Source: Gymnorhina tibicen
Lineage: Eukaryota; Chordata; Aves; Passeriformes; Artamidae
Length of the DNA stretch: 64,000 nt
Reading direction: 5' to 3'
Assembly: GCA_013399875.1 (NCBI GenBank)
Contig: VXAZ01001058.1
Location: 3,225,844-3,289,843, forward strand
Shown here: in pieces, positions 12,201-37,289 of the stretch
Layout of the letters: each line of letters begins with the position of its first letter
Numbering within the stretch: position 1 is the first letter of the stretch
Notes under the pieces: model-generated
The model's database searches: none
What the model was told of the DNA's origin: nothing
What the model saw: only the letters and a program-made list of their open reading frames with translations
Made by a program: the position numbers and the translations under genes

Positions 12201-15200
12201 AATAACTGGTAATGTCCCACACTTCCCCAAATTAAAATATAAACAGCATTTCAGGCATGGAAACAAAGGTGCTGAGCTGTTGTGAAACCAGGCAACCTAC
12301 AGTCAGTAATAAACTCAGAGAGAAGGTTCATCTCTCTCTAGAGTGTTTTAATAACAGAAAAGCAGGAGGGAGAAAAGGCAGCTTGGGCTGACTAGCAAAG
12401 CTTTTGGGAATTGGTGTTTTTCTTTTGTAGTTCAGTGGGGTTGATATAAAACCTAATCCCAGATCAACCGGAGCCGAGTGAAAATGACTGTTCTTGCTTG
12501 GCGTGACATTCACTACAGGAAAAATATAAGGCTGAGATTTCCCTCTTCCCCGGGCTTCATTCAGTGGAAAAACTTGTGACACAAGGACAAAGGCCCAAGG
12601 CTGAATGCAAAGTCCTCTCTGGGGAGATCTTGCATCAGCTTCCCTTCCCGGGGAGCAGCAGCAGGCTTGGTACGTGTTGGCACGGGGAATTCTCCCGGCG
12701 TTTCTCTGCTGCCCATGTATCTCCGAAGGGGCTGCGAGTACAATGAAGGCATGGAGCAGATGCTGCCTTTTGGACACACATCTGCACAGCTGTCAACTGG
12801 GCTGACTCACAGCACCAGACTTCAGGAAAACCACTGGTATTCAGCACAGCCAGGGCTTGCCTGTTTGTCCGAGAGGACAGTAAGTAATCCAGCAGTGCAG
12901 GGTGTCAGCCCCACTGAGCACATTTCGGATTTGGCTTGTGCAGCACCAGAATCACCCCAGACACAGGTCAGAGCAGGAGAAGATAAGACTTCTTATGCCA
13001 GCCAGGGTGTGCAGCGTGGTTCTGTCGGGACCCTCATGCGTGTGCTTCCAGACCAAGGATGGTGTTTACTGGTTTGTGGTTTGCCTGCCCACTGTCCCAG
13101 AGTGGAGGCACAGCTGTGCCGAAGGTGCCGGTAACAGCTGCAGGGTCACCGAGTGCCTGTCACAAGAGAGGAAATCCAAAATGACTGTGTACGTGTAACT
13201 CCCATTTTAACTTATTATTGTCATGTCAGCAGGTATGTAACTGTTGGCCATGCCCACCCTCAGCTGCCGAGTGCAGCTTCCTACTGGGATGTGGTCGTGG
13301 CACCCGTGGCACCAACACACGCACGGTTAGGGGACGCTGGCATTCACAGGATCAGAAACTGGCCCAGTGCTCTTCAAAATAAAACACGTAACAATCTGCC
13401 TTGTCTTGATCTTTAGATTGAAGAAATGATAAATGAAGTAAAATTCAGCAAGTATGCGGATACTGGAGAACAAGTGACAAAAATCAATTTAGGGGATTTT
13501 CTCAAACTTTACATAAATCATCGACCTGCACTTGGCTTGTCAATGAAAACCATACAACAAGCATTTCAGGTTCTTGGTTGTGATAACGAGAAGGGAGACA
13601 AAGTTATTGACACAGGAGACTTCCTGTCACTGCTTCAGTGCAGAGGTGAGTTATTTTGTTTCTAATACCAGTTTTATGCTTGCTAGTTCTGCCTGCAATT
13701 CCAGAACATTTTCACTGCAGCAAGAAATTATTATGGAATGATAGCCTGGTAACCAGGGCAAGGCATGAGGACCCACCTGCCTTAAGATTTTAAATTGAAT
13801 AATCACATGTCTTGTCCCAGCTGTGCTTCTTTTACTGCTCTGGAAATCTCTGCTGGCCTGAGGTATCTTGGCTGTTAAATGGTAAGTATGGATCTTGGCA
13901 AAATGTATCCTTCTCCCAGCGTGCCCTTATCTGAATTGCTGTTCTCTCTTCCAGTCACACAGGCTCTGGAAAAGTAGTATAAAACTGATAAAAGGGAGAC
14001 AAGAAAGGAGGGATGAAATTGGTCCTGGGCTGAATCTGTGTGAAAGACTGAAAAGATGGGACGGTTTAGCTGAGCTGAATCAGGGGGAACACCGTAAACG
14101 TGGGTGTTCATATGCTTGTGGCCAGTGCCATAGAGTGCTAATAACAAACTTCTGTTGTCTTACTTCCGGTGTAAAAGTGCAGCTGAGCATTAAAACAGGT
14201 AAAGGGAAATGCTGGTTTACTCAGTACATCACCTGGTAAGACTCCTTGCCACGAAACCAAGGATTGAACCAGTGTGAGAAAGGTTAGATATTTATACAGA
14301 TGGTGTGAACATCCATAAATAGGTACATCAGATAGAACAGTTTCGTAACAGATCTATAACCTCATGCTCCAGGGCATGAGCCAACCACTAACTGGGAACA
14401 AGTGTTATGTCCATGCTATTTCAAGATACTAAATCAAGACTTTTCTCCACCTTCCTCTTCCTCCTCTGCATGAAAATGGCCACACGGACTGTGGTCTGTG
14501 CCAGGAATTCTCCAGTGGAAATAGAAGCTCAAGCCCCTGCAACTGCAATGTATCTTGAAGAGCTGTTTGCATCAGAATTTCTCCCTTTGATTGACATTTT
14601 TTCCCAAAATGCTATGGGGAAGAGCAATTTTCCTTAGGATCAACGTTTTCCTGCATTGGGATCATGTGTCTTGGTCGGCAATGTGTATGTCTCTATCTCA
14701 CAGAAACCAGATCTTCTTTTGAACTGTCCTGTTTAGTTCACGCACTTTGCAATTTGAGTTGCTTTTGAGTTTTTGTGCTCTCAACCCCATAACCCACGGG
14801 CTGGTGTTGCTCTGTTGTGTACAGGGGAGCAGATGACAGAGGACGAGCTGGCTGAGTGTCTGATCACCTTGCTGGGCAGGAGACCCAGGGAAGGAGGATC
14901 TGAACCGGACACCTGCGATCCCAGCGGTACAGGATTAGCATTCCACACAGCACAGAAGCAGGATTGTTTCAATTCCCAAATGGAATAATTTAAATTTCAA
15001 ACCCATTTACCCTGTTAGGCCAAGAGCTGTCAAAACTGCTCAGATGGGATTGCAAAAATAGTCACAGAGCTACAGACTGTCCTTCATCCACGCAGCAATT
15101 GCATGGGTGTATCTAAAAATAAACGGACAATGAACTATAACTGGGGCCTGACAAGATTACATTGCTGTTTATCTGCTGGCTGGAACTGAAATTAGAAACA

Positions 15201-15946
15201 CACAGGGAAATCCCAGTGCTGATTTTACCCAGGCCGCAGTGCCCATTGTAACAGAGCTGCTGGTAACGACCGCATTTGTCTGCAATTTATGTCCCAGTCT
15301 ACACCAGTCTGGAACAGCAAATTATAGCATTGATTTGAGCCAAGCGGCTGTATTTAATTGCCCATTGTAACTGGAACTGCATTTTTGTACAATTCATGTC
15401 CCAGTCCCCACCAGTTTAGAACAGCATCTGTTTAGGGTCACTGGCAATGGGCCGCACGCAGCGAAGGTGCCGCTCCCGAAGGGAACTGCCTGGTGCTGCA
15501 AAGCAGCTTGGAAATCCCTGGATCCCTCAGGATCCTAAATCACATCAAATTGACCAAGTGTAAAAGTTGTCCCATGACTCCTCTGAGGCAGGGACCTGCT
15601 GCAAGGTGAGACACAGATTTGACAGGTTTAATCCCTGGTATAAACATATAAAGTATCGAGCTAGTAAATCATCACTTTGTCACGATCCCTCCGTACATCT
15701 TTAAAAACATTTCATTCACTTACTGCTGCTTATAAATTTTACTGGAAAGCCATTTTTACATTGCTTCTGTGTGTCTTGTGTTGTTGTTACTGCTCTCCAG
15801 GTGCAGCAGTTTTGACTGAAGAAGAAATTCCAGCAGAAATCACAGCAGAGGTATTTGTTGCAGACATTCTTGGCTTACCTATTGCTAAACCAGAGAAACA
15901 GAACAGAAGAGAAGAATCTCCGATCTACAGAGACTCGGAATCATAG
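159..15946 (+). CDS. CFAP251: CFAP251 (WDR66), 3' portion, 19 coding exons
   Basis: Cilia- and flagella-associated protein 251. In the family it sits at the base of radial spoke 3 with CFAP61 and CFAP91 (the calmodulin- and spoke-associated complex) and is needed for normal axonemal beating; human loss-of-function alleles cause sperm flagellar defects. Nineteen exons with GT-AG borders join in one frame to 2703 nt, i.e. 900 residues plus TAG at 15944-15946. The human protein is about 1149 aa, so the roughly 250-residue Glu-rich N-terminus and the promoter lie left of position 1. Visible residues 1-664 are WD40 repeats (VWD near 79-81, 219-221 and the DYKE strand in exon 9; the GHTSV turn at 48-52). 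Residues 695-853 form a C-terminal EF-hand-like region. I compared by recall with the human protein and find closely matching blocks in every exon. No frameshift or internal stop is seen. BCL7A follows on the same strand about 1 kb after the 3' end. Confidence 0.96.
490..599 (+). CDS. CFAP251: CFAP251 visible coding exon 2 (WD40 repeat)
   Basis: Starts with the WD40 turn [10 protein letters not shown] and ends in the strand IIVWDSYSG, with the last Gly codon split 2+1 across the intron. Donor tctgg|gtaagc. Visible residues 48-84. Confidence 0.95.
1063..1171 (+). CDS. CFAP251: CFAP251 visible coding exon 3
   Basis: Completes the split Gly, then [14 protein letters not shown] to SAGTVQ (to visible residue 120). 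Acceptor ctccgtag, donor cag|gtgaag. Similar in spacing to the human IPVHTIF block. Confidence 0.94.
1611..1691 (+). CDS. CFAP251: CFAP251 visible coding exon 4
   Basis: 27 codons, phase 0 on both sides, with the Trp-rich strand VCVWRWTW that matches the family's VCIWKWTL strand. Acceptor ctcttccag, donor cag|gtgagt. Confidence 0.94.
2036..2113 (+). CDS. CFAP251: CFAP251 visible coding exon 5
   Basis: 26 codons, phase 0, containing [18 protein letters not shown], a close family match. Acceptor gaatttcag, donor tgg|gtaagt. Confidence 0.95.
2558..2602 (+). CDS. CFAP251: CFAP251 visible coding exon 6 (15-codon microexon)
   Basis: A short phase-0 exon, [15 protein letters not shown], flanked by tttccccag and aag|gtgagc. 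It fills the stretch equivalent to the human segment between the YYAW and KLVGKF blocks, so the protein would lack 15 residues if it were skipped. Confidence 0.88.
2933..3150 (+). CDS. CFAP251: CFAP251 visible coding exon 7 (WD40 repeat)
   Basis: 218 nt from [16 protein letters not shown] to the split Ser codon after KVLE, visible residues 189-261. The repeat strand GKMVVWDMD is clear. Acceptor ctgtctccacag, donor gagag|gtaaca. Confidence 0.96.
3661..3834 (+). CDS. CFAP251: CFAP251 visible coding exon 8
   Basis: Begins [16 protein letters not shown], a near match to the family, and ends in a variable Pro/Ser-rich linker before a split Arg codon. Acceptor ttccttgcag, donor ccag|gtgggt. Visible residues 261-319. 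Confidence 0.95.
4783..5114 (+). mobile_element. CR1 LINE fragment, sense, 5'-truncated
   Basis: About 330 bp in the intron between CFAP251 exons 8 and 9. It shows the avian CR1 3' end in sense orientation: cctggagaaggctcc, gagaccttatagcg, ctggcacaggctgcccag, gtggatgcccca and gatctttaaggtccctt, ending near the usual terminal ttctgtgtgat. It has diverged from the consensus I recall and carries no intact ORF. Confidence 0.9.
5700..5947 (+). CDS. CFAP251: CFAP251 visible coding exon 9 (WD40 repeats)
   Basis: The longest visible coding exon (248 nt), visible residues 319-402: [29 protein letters not shown] and [13 protein letters not shown]. The acceptor (cacaaaacag) has a poor pyrimidine tract; donor gaag|gtatcc. 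The Gly codon is split 1+2. Confidence 0.96.
6040..6188 (+). CDS. CFAP251: CFAP251 visible coding exon 10
   Basis: [17 protein letters not shown] and [15 protein letters not shown], visible residues 402-451. Acceptor gctttccag, donor gct|gtaagc. The 3' intron carries a 56-bp minisatellite. Confidence 0.96.
6273..6440. repeat. Minisatellite, 56 bp x 3
   Basis: Three tandem 56-bp units starting at 6273, 6329 and 6385, each opening gcagagcgag and ending tgaaat. They differ at only a few positions, so the array is young or homogenised. It is GC-rich and lies in the intron between CFAP251 exons 10 and 11. Confidence 0.95.
7068..7241 (+). CDS. CFAP251: CFAP251 visible coding exon 11
   Basis: 58 codons, phase 0, visible residues 452-509. 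Contains [17 protein letters not shown], a strongly conserved block. Acceptor gttgttgcag, donor ctg|gtgggt. Confidence 0.96.
7515..7699 (+). CDS. CFAP251: CFAP251 visible coding exon 12
   Basis: [13 protein letters not shown] through [15 protein letters not shown] with a split Arg codon; visible residues 510-571. Acceptor tttcctccag, donor gcag|gtagag. Confidence 0.95.
8205..8319 (+). CDS. CFAP251: CFAP251 visible coding exon 13
   Basis: Completes Arg, then [19 protein letters not shown] and [10 protein letters not shown]. Acceptor tttgcctttag, donor aag|gtatgg. Visible residues 571-609. Confidence 0.95.
8504..8667 (+). CDS. CFAP251: CFAP251 visible coding exon 14 (last WD40 repeat)
   Basis: [18 protein letters not shown], then [18 protein letters not shown], the final repeat of the second propeller, visible residues 610-664. 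Acceptor cccttccag, donor cctaca|gtgagt with a His codon split 2+1. Confidence 0.96.
8668..10905 (+). other. CFAP251: Long CFAP251 intron between visible exons 14 and 15
   Basis: 2.2 kb. The first half is mixed sequence with a T run near 9587-9598. The part from about 9950 to 10140 is AT-rich with several TAAT cores. No gene or recognised repeat. Confidence 0.7.
10906..10996 (+). CDS. CFAP251: CFAP251 visible coding exon 15
   Basis: Links the propeller to the C-terminal helical region: [20 protein letters not shown], visible residues 664-694. Acceptor acttctgccag, donor agg|gtaatt. It follows a 2.2-kb intron. Confidence 0.95.
11199..11342 (+). CDS. CFAP251: CFAP251 visible coding exon 16 (EF-hand-like region)
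   Basis: 48 codons, phase 0, from [11 protein letters not shown] to [11 protein letters not shown], visible residues 695-742. The second half has the helix pattern that opens the EF-hand-like region. Acceptor ccctggcag, weak donor gag|gttggt. Confidence 0.95.
11343..13416 (+). other. CFAP251: Long CFAP251 intron between visible exons 16 and 17
   Basis: 2.07 kb. A CpG-dense patch lies at 11788-11882. The rest is unremarkable; ORFs here show no family I recognise. Confidence 0.7.
13417..13645 (+). CDS. CFAP251: CFAP251 visible coding exon 17 (EF-hand-like region)
   Basis: 229 nt, visible residues 743-819: [20 protein letters not shown], then [18 protein letters not shown]. Helices and spacing resemble paired EF-hands, but the loops lack the regular acidic ligands, so Ca2+ binding is doubtful. 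Acceptor gatctttag, donor agag|gtgagt. Confidence 0.95.
14825..14926 (+). CDS. CFAP251: CFAP251 visible coding exon 18
   Basis: [18 protein letters not shown] is the helix after the last EF-like loop; then a variable stretch, visible residues 819-853. Acceptor gtgtacag, donor agcg|gtacag. Confidence 0.93.
15241..15428. repeat. Imperfect direct duplication, spacing 119 bp
   Basis: Copy 1 begins at 15241 and copy 2 at 15360, both opening gcccattgtaac. They share the blocks atgtcccagtc, caccagt and gaacagca in the same order with small indels. The copies have drifted well apart. Located in the last CFAP251 intron. Confidence 0.8.
15801..15946 (+). CDS. CFAP251: CFAP251 terminal coding exon
   Basis: [20 protein letters not shown] matches the conserved C-terminal helix of the family. 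The last dozen residues are divergent and end in TAG at 15944. Acceptor tgctctccag. Confidence 0.95.
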
Positions 15947-16400
15947 CTACCACAAGATTTTCTGTTTGTTCCTACTTTCCAGGATCCTGTCCTCAAATAT
16001 CTACAAAATTTATGGCTTGTGTTTATTATAAAGTAAAGGTCACATAGTTGCATTTCAGTCAAACTCTAGAATAAGTCCCCAGTTTGGCACATGCTGCAAA
16101 CCTGTAATTTCACACCTATCTAGGGAAACACTGGGGTGGCTGGAAAGAATGAAGCAGGTGGCCACTCTATCCTTGGCTGGAACCTTCCTAGAAGTCATTT
16201 CAGGTGGGTTTATGCCAGATGCAGTCTATTTTCATTATGTTAAGACAGCATTCATTTGTGAAACCTGACAGCAAAAGCGCAGTGTAAGAGTACTGTATTG
16301 ATTAAATACACTGATAAATGCTTTGACAGGTTAGAATAGATTTGTAATTATAAATCCAATGGACCTCAGTAAAGAAATAAATGCTGTGGTGTACATTACA
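15947..16400 (+). other. CFAP251: CFAP251 3' UTR (inferred extent)
   Basis: AT-rich sequence after the stop, taken to run just past the first clear AATAAA at 16376. The end is inferred; no cDNA is available here. Confidence 0.6.
16376..16381 (+). terminator. CFAP251: Candidate CFAP251 poly(A) signal AATAAA
   Basis: Canonical hexamer 430 nt after the CFAP251 stop, followed by a T-rich stretch (16405-16440) that could act as the downstream element. Confidence 0.6.
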
Positions 16401-17190
16401 ACCACGCTTCTCTTTTGGCCTTTAAACTGACTTTTTCTTTCTGAAAGGAGTAATTCCAATTAGCAGTGTAATACCAATGGGACGGCATCGCACTGTGTGT
16501 GTATAAACAGTATAATGAGACTGATACAAGTTGCTGTAGAAAGATCAGTGAAGTGCTGTTGAACAGCTTCCTTCTTTACATCATCCTCGGCATCAATTTG
16601 AATAATAATGTAGGCCCTTAAGAAGCGTTCCTTTCAGAAGCAATGTTTTTTAAACAGAGATCGCTGTTGTGTACTCAGAGCATCTGTGATTGTACAATTA
16701 GCACGAGCAGCAAGGTGTGCATTAGGGAGAAGTTAATGAAGGAGTCCAGCAGTACCACACCAGGGCTCGCAGGTCTGTGACAAATTTCCTGCAGAGCATC
16801 ACCTCCCATGCAACTCATTTGCCCTTTATGTTCATGTACTTCCATGGATCTCTGTCGGAGCTGAGCCTCCACTGCTCAAAAGCAGCCCAGTTCCACGGAT
16901 ATTACTGGAATTATTTAAAGCAGCTGAGAAACTTTATAACCACTGGGGAAAAAAAAATCAAAATCTGTTAATTATGGATTATGCTCCCTGTTAAACAGGG
17001 GACTACATTGCACTGTGTTCAAGGTCTGTCACAGCAACTGGCGCAAAGGTGGGATAGGTGCCTGTCACCACCCGGCACAAAAATAGGCATTATCTCTATA
17101 TGTAAAGTGCTTTGAGGTTTTTAAAAGCCCTGGATTTTGCTTTGTGGTAAAATGTAACTGTGCTCTTGCTGCTGCTAGACTCCATTGGTT
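16401..17190. other. Intergenic spacer CFAP251-BCL7A
   Basis: About 800 bp without a convincing gene. It is AT-rich up to about 16700 and mixed afterwards. It may hold distal promoter sequence of BCL7A, but no motif decides this. Confidence 0.6.
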
Positions 17191-17191
17191 T

Positions 17192-17372
17192 ATCACAGAA
17201 TCACGAGAATCGGTTTGGTTGGAAAAGATCTCTGGGATCATCGAGTCCAACCCTTGACCGGTCACCACCTTCTCAACTAAACCATAGCACCAAGTGCCAC
17301 ATCCAGTCTTTCCCTAGAGGGGAGGCGATTCCACCGCCTCCCTGGGCAGCTCTTGATGACTCTTTAGAGTTG
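17192..17372 (-). mobile_element. CR1 LINE fragment, antisense
   Basis: Starts with atcacagaatcac and runs through ggtttggttggaaaagatct, gatcatcgagtccaaccc, aagtgccacatcca and cctccctgggcagct, the reverse complement of a CR1 3' end. It is about 180 bp and ends at the edge of the BCL7A CpG island. Confidence 0.88.
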
Positions 17373-17439
17373 AGGCGAGCTGAAATCGGATAAACTTTTG
17401 AGCTCTGGGGTAACTTACGGCCGGAGTTTGGTGGAAGTG

Positions 17440-18460
17440 GGGAAAGAACGTTGTCTTGTGCTGGCTCCAGCGAACACTTGAGGAAAACCTGCGACGGGAA
17501 CTCTGGAAGCCCCGCGCGCGCGGGGCCGGCGGCCGCCTCCGGACTCTCCCCCGCGCGGGCTCCTTCCTCCCGCGGGGCACCTCCTCCGCGGGTCCCCGCC
17601 GGGGCCGGCTCGCTATCCCCGCGGTTCCGCCGTGTCCCCTCAGCTCCGAGAGCCGCCCGGGGGTCCGACCCCCCGTCCCCTCCCTCACGCCCCGACCGCT
17701 CTTCCCGCCACCCGCCGTCCCCTCANNNNNNNNNNNNNNNNNNNNNNNNNNNNNNNNNNNNNNNNNNNNNNNNNNNNNNNNNNNNNNNNNNNNNNNNNNN
17801 NNNNNNNNNNNNNNNNNNNNNNNNNNNNNNNNNNNNNNNNNNNNNNNNNNNNNNNNNNNNNNNNNNNNNNNNNNNNNNNNNNNNNNNNNNNNNNNNNNNN
17901 NNNNNNNNNNNNNNNNNNNNNNNNNNNNNNNNNNNNNNNNNNNNNNNNNNNNNNNNNNNNNNNNNNNNNNNNNNNNNNNNNNNNNNNNNNNNNNNNNNNN
18001 NNNNNNNNNNNNNNNNNNNNNNNNNNNNNNNNNNNNNNNNNNNNNNNNNNNNNNNNNNNNNNNNNNNNNNNNNNNNNNNNNNNNNNNNNNNNNNNNNNNN
18101 NNNNNNNNNNNNNNNNNNNNNNNNNNNNNNNNNNNNNNNGGGCGGCGGGGTCGGGTCGGGCGCCTCCCGCCGCCGGCCCTTACAAAGGGCCCGAGGAGCG
18201 GGCCCGGGGTGGCTCCGCCGCCCGCTCTTCTGGGTGGAAATAGCGCTCGGAGAAGTGTTACGGAAAAAAAGAAAACACGTTAAGAATACCCCTGTGAAGC
18301 TCCCGAGAGTTGCTGGGTTTTTTTTCGTCGTTGCCTGTTTATGTATTGATTTCACCTCCCAAGTTCCCGGGGTTTGCGCGTAAAAGCGCAGCAAACCCGA
18401 GCGCGATCGTTTCCCACCGACGCTCCGGGAGAGAGCGCGAAACTGCCCCAGGAACCTCTC
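17440..18460 (+). promoter_or_regulatory. BCL7A: BCL7A CpG-island promoter and first-exon region
   Basis: Very GC- and CpG-rich sequence flanks the assembly gap on both sides (for example cccgcgcgcgcgg near 17512 and ggcggcggggtcgggtcgg from 18141). CpG density fades by about 18460. It sits just where exon 1 of BCL7A is required, so it should hold the start site. No TATA box is seen. Confidence 0.8.
17726..18139. other. Assembly gap (414 n), hides BCL7A exon 1
   Basis: Run of 414 n inside the CpG island. The first BCL7A coding exon (about 31 codons in mammals) is not found on either side and is presumed to be here. Confidence 0.95.
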
Positions 18461-34222
<15,762 letters not shown>

Positions 34223-36014
34223 ACTATAGATTTTTCTGGTCAGTTTTTATGTAAGGTACATCAGTGGGCTTAATTATAGAACAACCTTACTTAAGCATCT
34301 TCTCTTGGATGAGGACAGAACTCCTAACTTTTCAAGTTACCAAGCAAAAATCCAAGAAAGCCTAACAAAGGTTTAACTTCTCAGACACTGAAAACTTTTT
34401 CCTGTGAAACAAACATTGAGAACTTTTAAGTTACTGTCTCTGAAATGGTTGGAGTAAACAACTCAGGAGGGGTCTACGCACTGTTTCTAAAGTCAAAATT
34501 ACAATTATGTTGCTGCTGTATTTTTTTTTCATTTCTCTATTTAACATTGTAAGATATTTAAGGATGGTACAGGTCAGGTATTAGCTTTCATGTGAAGTTC
34601 ATTGTTCTGGCGTGATGTCTGCTTTTGTTTTGTGCCTTGTGTTCTGAAAACAGTGCTAACTTTTAAAAGTTGTTTTGCAGCTGTCTCCTTTGCAAAGTGG
34701 CCTATGTTTGCATAATGCCATGTAGTAAGGCTTTTTTTTTTTCTTTTTCTTTTTTTGTTTGGGGTTTTTGTTTCATTTTTAAGTTTTAAATCCCTGGTGC
34801 TTAAATTTTTAAACAACTACAAATCAGGAAGCCATTTTCACTCTTGGAGTCCAAGGAGAAAAAGGAGCTTGATATTTTATTTTAGCAGCTATAGTGGAGA
34901 TCTTTTATTGAATGCATGGCATTCGCAACTGTAAATTTGGTCTTCTAAATACTTAACTTCATCAGAAGTTAACATGATCTGTTTACCATTTATAGTCCAG
35001 ATCTGAATAGATTCTATAACACAGGCACTTAAAATACTTAGTATTAGGTCCAGATCTCTGTACTGGGTACAACTTGCTTTACAGAAAAGTTCCACTATGT
35101 ACATAAATAGGATCAAAGGGATTGATGCACAGTGAGTTTATTTTCAATCGGTCTTTTTTGATATCATGTTTTCACTGAACTGGATTTCATTGTACTGTTT
35201 CATTATGAGATGTTTACTTCTATGTTCCAGGAAAATACTGTACTGGGGGTGGGGGGGGTTTCCTTATTCTCTTTCAGCAAGTCTTGTAAATAAGCCTTGT
35301 TGTTTCCGTAGTCCGGTTCCTAACTCCAGTTAGGAATGTTCCTTCTCTTCCAATTACGCTGAAGTGTGCTTAACGCTAATTAAACTAATGGAAAGGCACA
35401 AGGTAGGTGCAGCTCCCCTCAAATTCCTGGCAAGCAGAAGCGTGGAGCCATCTCTGCATCAGGTCACGAGGGTCCGGTCTTCCAGTGGGCTTTGTACTTC
35501 CAGGGAATTAAACACCCGGTGTCGGTGGAACCGCTGATCTCCCGCTTCCACGCGCGCACGTCCACCCGTGTGCGTGCACTCGTGCTGCTGGATCGGGCCC
35601 TTGCTCTGCCTCCTCCTGCCGTGGGAGACGGAACTCGTAATTTCAAAACACAATCTCACAGCTCTGGAAACGGTCGCGCGTAGTTTGTAAGCTGAAAAAA
35701 AAAAAAAACTGTAAATACTTTTTTAGGTGGGGGAAAAAAAAAAAAAAAAGTTGCTTCCAGTTGATGACGTTTTTTTCATAAATTAGGTCTTCGTGAAGCT
35801 TATTTAGGTCTGAATTCTCCAATAGTGAAAATGGCTTGCACTTAGACTACTGCATTACGTTTGCAATTACCACTTTATTAGGAAAAATAATGAGGAATTG
35901 GGGGGAGGGAAAAGGGGAGGGACGAGTGGGGAGCCAATACTGACCTTCCGTTAAGATGTTTGTAGGATTGAACCCCAACATAACCTATGACACTCAACTT
36001 TTCCTTTACGTTGA

Positions 36015-36045
36015 AATAAAACATTTTGGATTTTAACTGAATAAA
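36015..36045 (+). terminator. BCL7A: Candidate proximal BCL7A poly(A) signals
   Basis: Two AATAAA hexamers at 36015-36020 and 36040-36045, about 1.8 kb after the stop. Could produce a short 3' UTR form. Confidence 0.4.
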
Positions 36046-37289
36046 ATTTGATTGCAAATCATTCACGAAAACAGCGTGCTCCCTAATAAGATTTTGGGAT
36101 TTCTGGTCTGATCATGAAGTCCATTAACATTCTGAAAATAAGGAAATGAGGAGCCAAAAACTGAATTTGCACAATATATGCAATGAAACGGTAGAATTCT
36201 CTCTTGAATTGTGTGTATGCCTAAAATGTGGATAACTGGTCCATGACGATTGATTTGTATGTATATTACATTCAGATTTAAGTGATATTTTGTGAGAAGT
36301 TCTATTGATATATTAAATGGGCAAATCTAGAAAGATTCAAGCTTTTAAATATTTTTGATTTACTAACTTTTCGTTATTCTTAATGCTAAAACAAAACAAA
36401 TTGATGCCACCTTTGACAAATAGTTGTGTTTACTAATCCCTCTCTTCAGGTGCATCGCAGCAAGTTTTTAATTTTCATTTTGTAGACGTTTCCAAGGGAG
36501 TAAATAGACTTTTCATTTAGGAACTAATTCCTGTACTTTAGGAAGAAATAAAATATATAAATAGCACTAAAAATACCTCAAATTTTTCATTAGATAGAAG
36601 CATTTATTGGCATTATTAACATCAACAGGTTTAATTATAAACTTCCTTTTCTCTCCTGTGGCTTCTGCTCAGAACTGTTCATTGTTCTGTGGCTAATGAG
36701 ACAAGGCATCATAACCATCTTCCTAGAGGCTTTATTTCTGAGGTAGAAATCCTTTATTTATAGCTTCTACAGAATGCATTCAGATCTTTTATTTTAACCA
36801 GAGATTCTAGTGACAACAGACAACCGAACAAGCAGATAGATTTGGGTTCCTTAGACCTGTTATTGTCAGTCTCTGAGGGAGGAGACTTTGACATTACCTG
36901 GTATAAAGAAATCCAAAATAGTGTATAAGACTGTTATTAGTCTTTTTTTGAAGTGCCTGATAACATTTATGGGCCAACGGATGTGATTGAACACATTTTA
37001 ATGCCAGAAAGTACAGATGGGACCAAACCAGAACATGGAATTCAAATCCACCTGGGGTTTGAAACCAGATCTGAATACAGCTTTTTTTGGCTTGGACCTA
37101 TCTCTACCCAAAACTTGTTTTATGAACTCACTGTATAAGGGTTTATTGAAAGCATTGAGAGGTGGAGCAGGAGGAGAGATGTAATTTTTTTCAAGATGAC
37201 TGAAAGTTCTCATACAGCTGATGTTTTAGAAATAGTGCAAATATCAAGAAGTGCTTCCTTGCTACAATGCTGAATGTTGGAGCTTCAGT

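Larger units (their letters stand above)
13646..15800 (+). other. CFAP251: CFAP251 introns flanking visible exon 18
   Basis: Two introns of 1.18 and 0.87 kb on either side of the exon at 14825-14926. The second carries the imperfect duplication at 15241-15428. No other feature seen. Confidence 0.7.

Noticed and set aside
13748..13763. X-box (RFX)-like ggtaaccagggcaagg inside CFAP251, attractive because CFAP251 is a ciliary gene.
   Set aside because: It lies in a late intron, not the promoter, and the half-sites are imperfect.
17451..18383. Long ORFs spanning the first gap.
   Set aside because: They are made of unknown residues over the n run.
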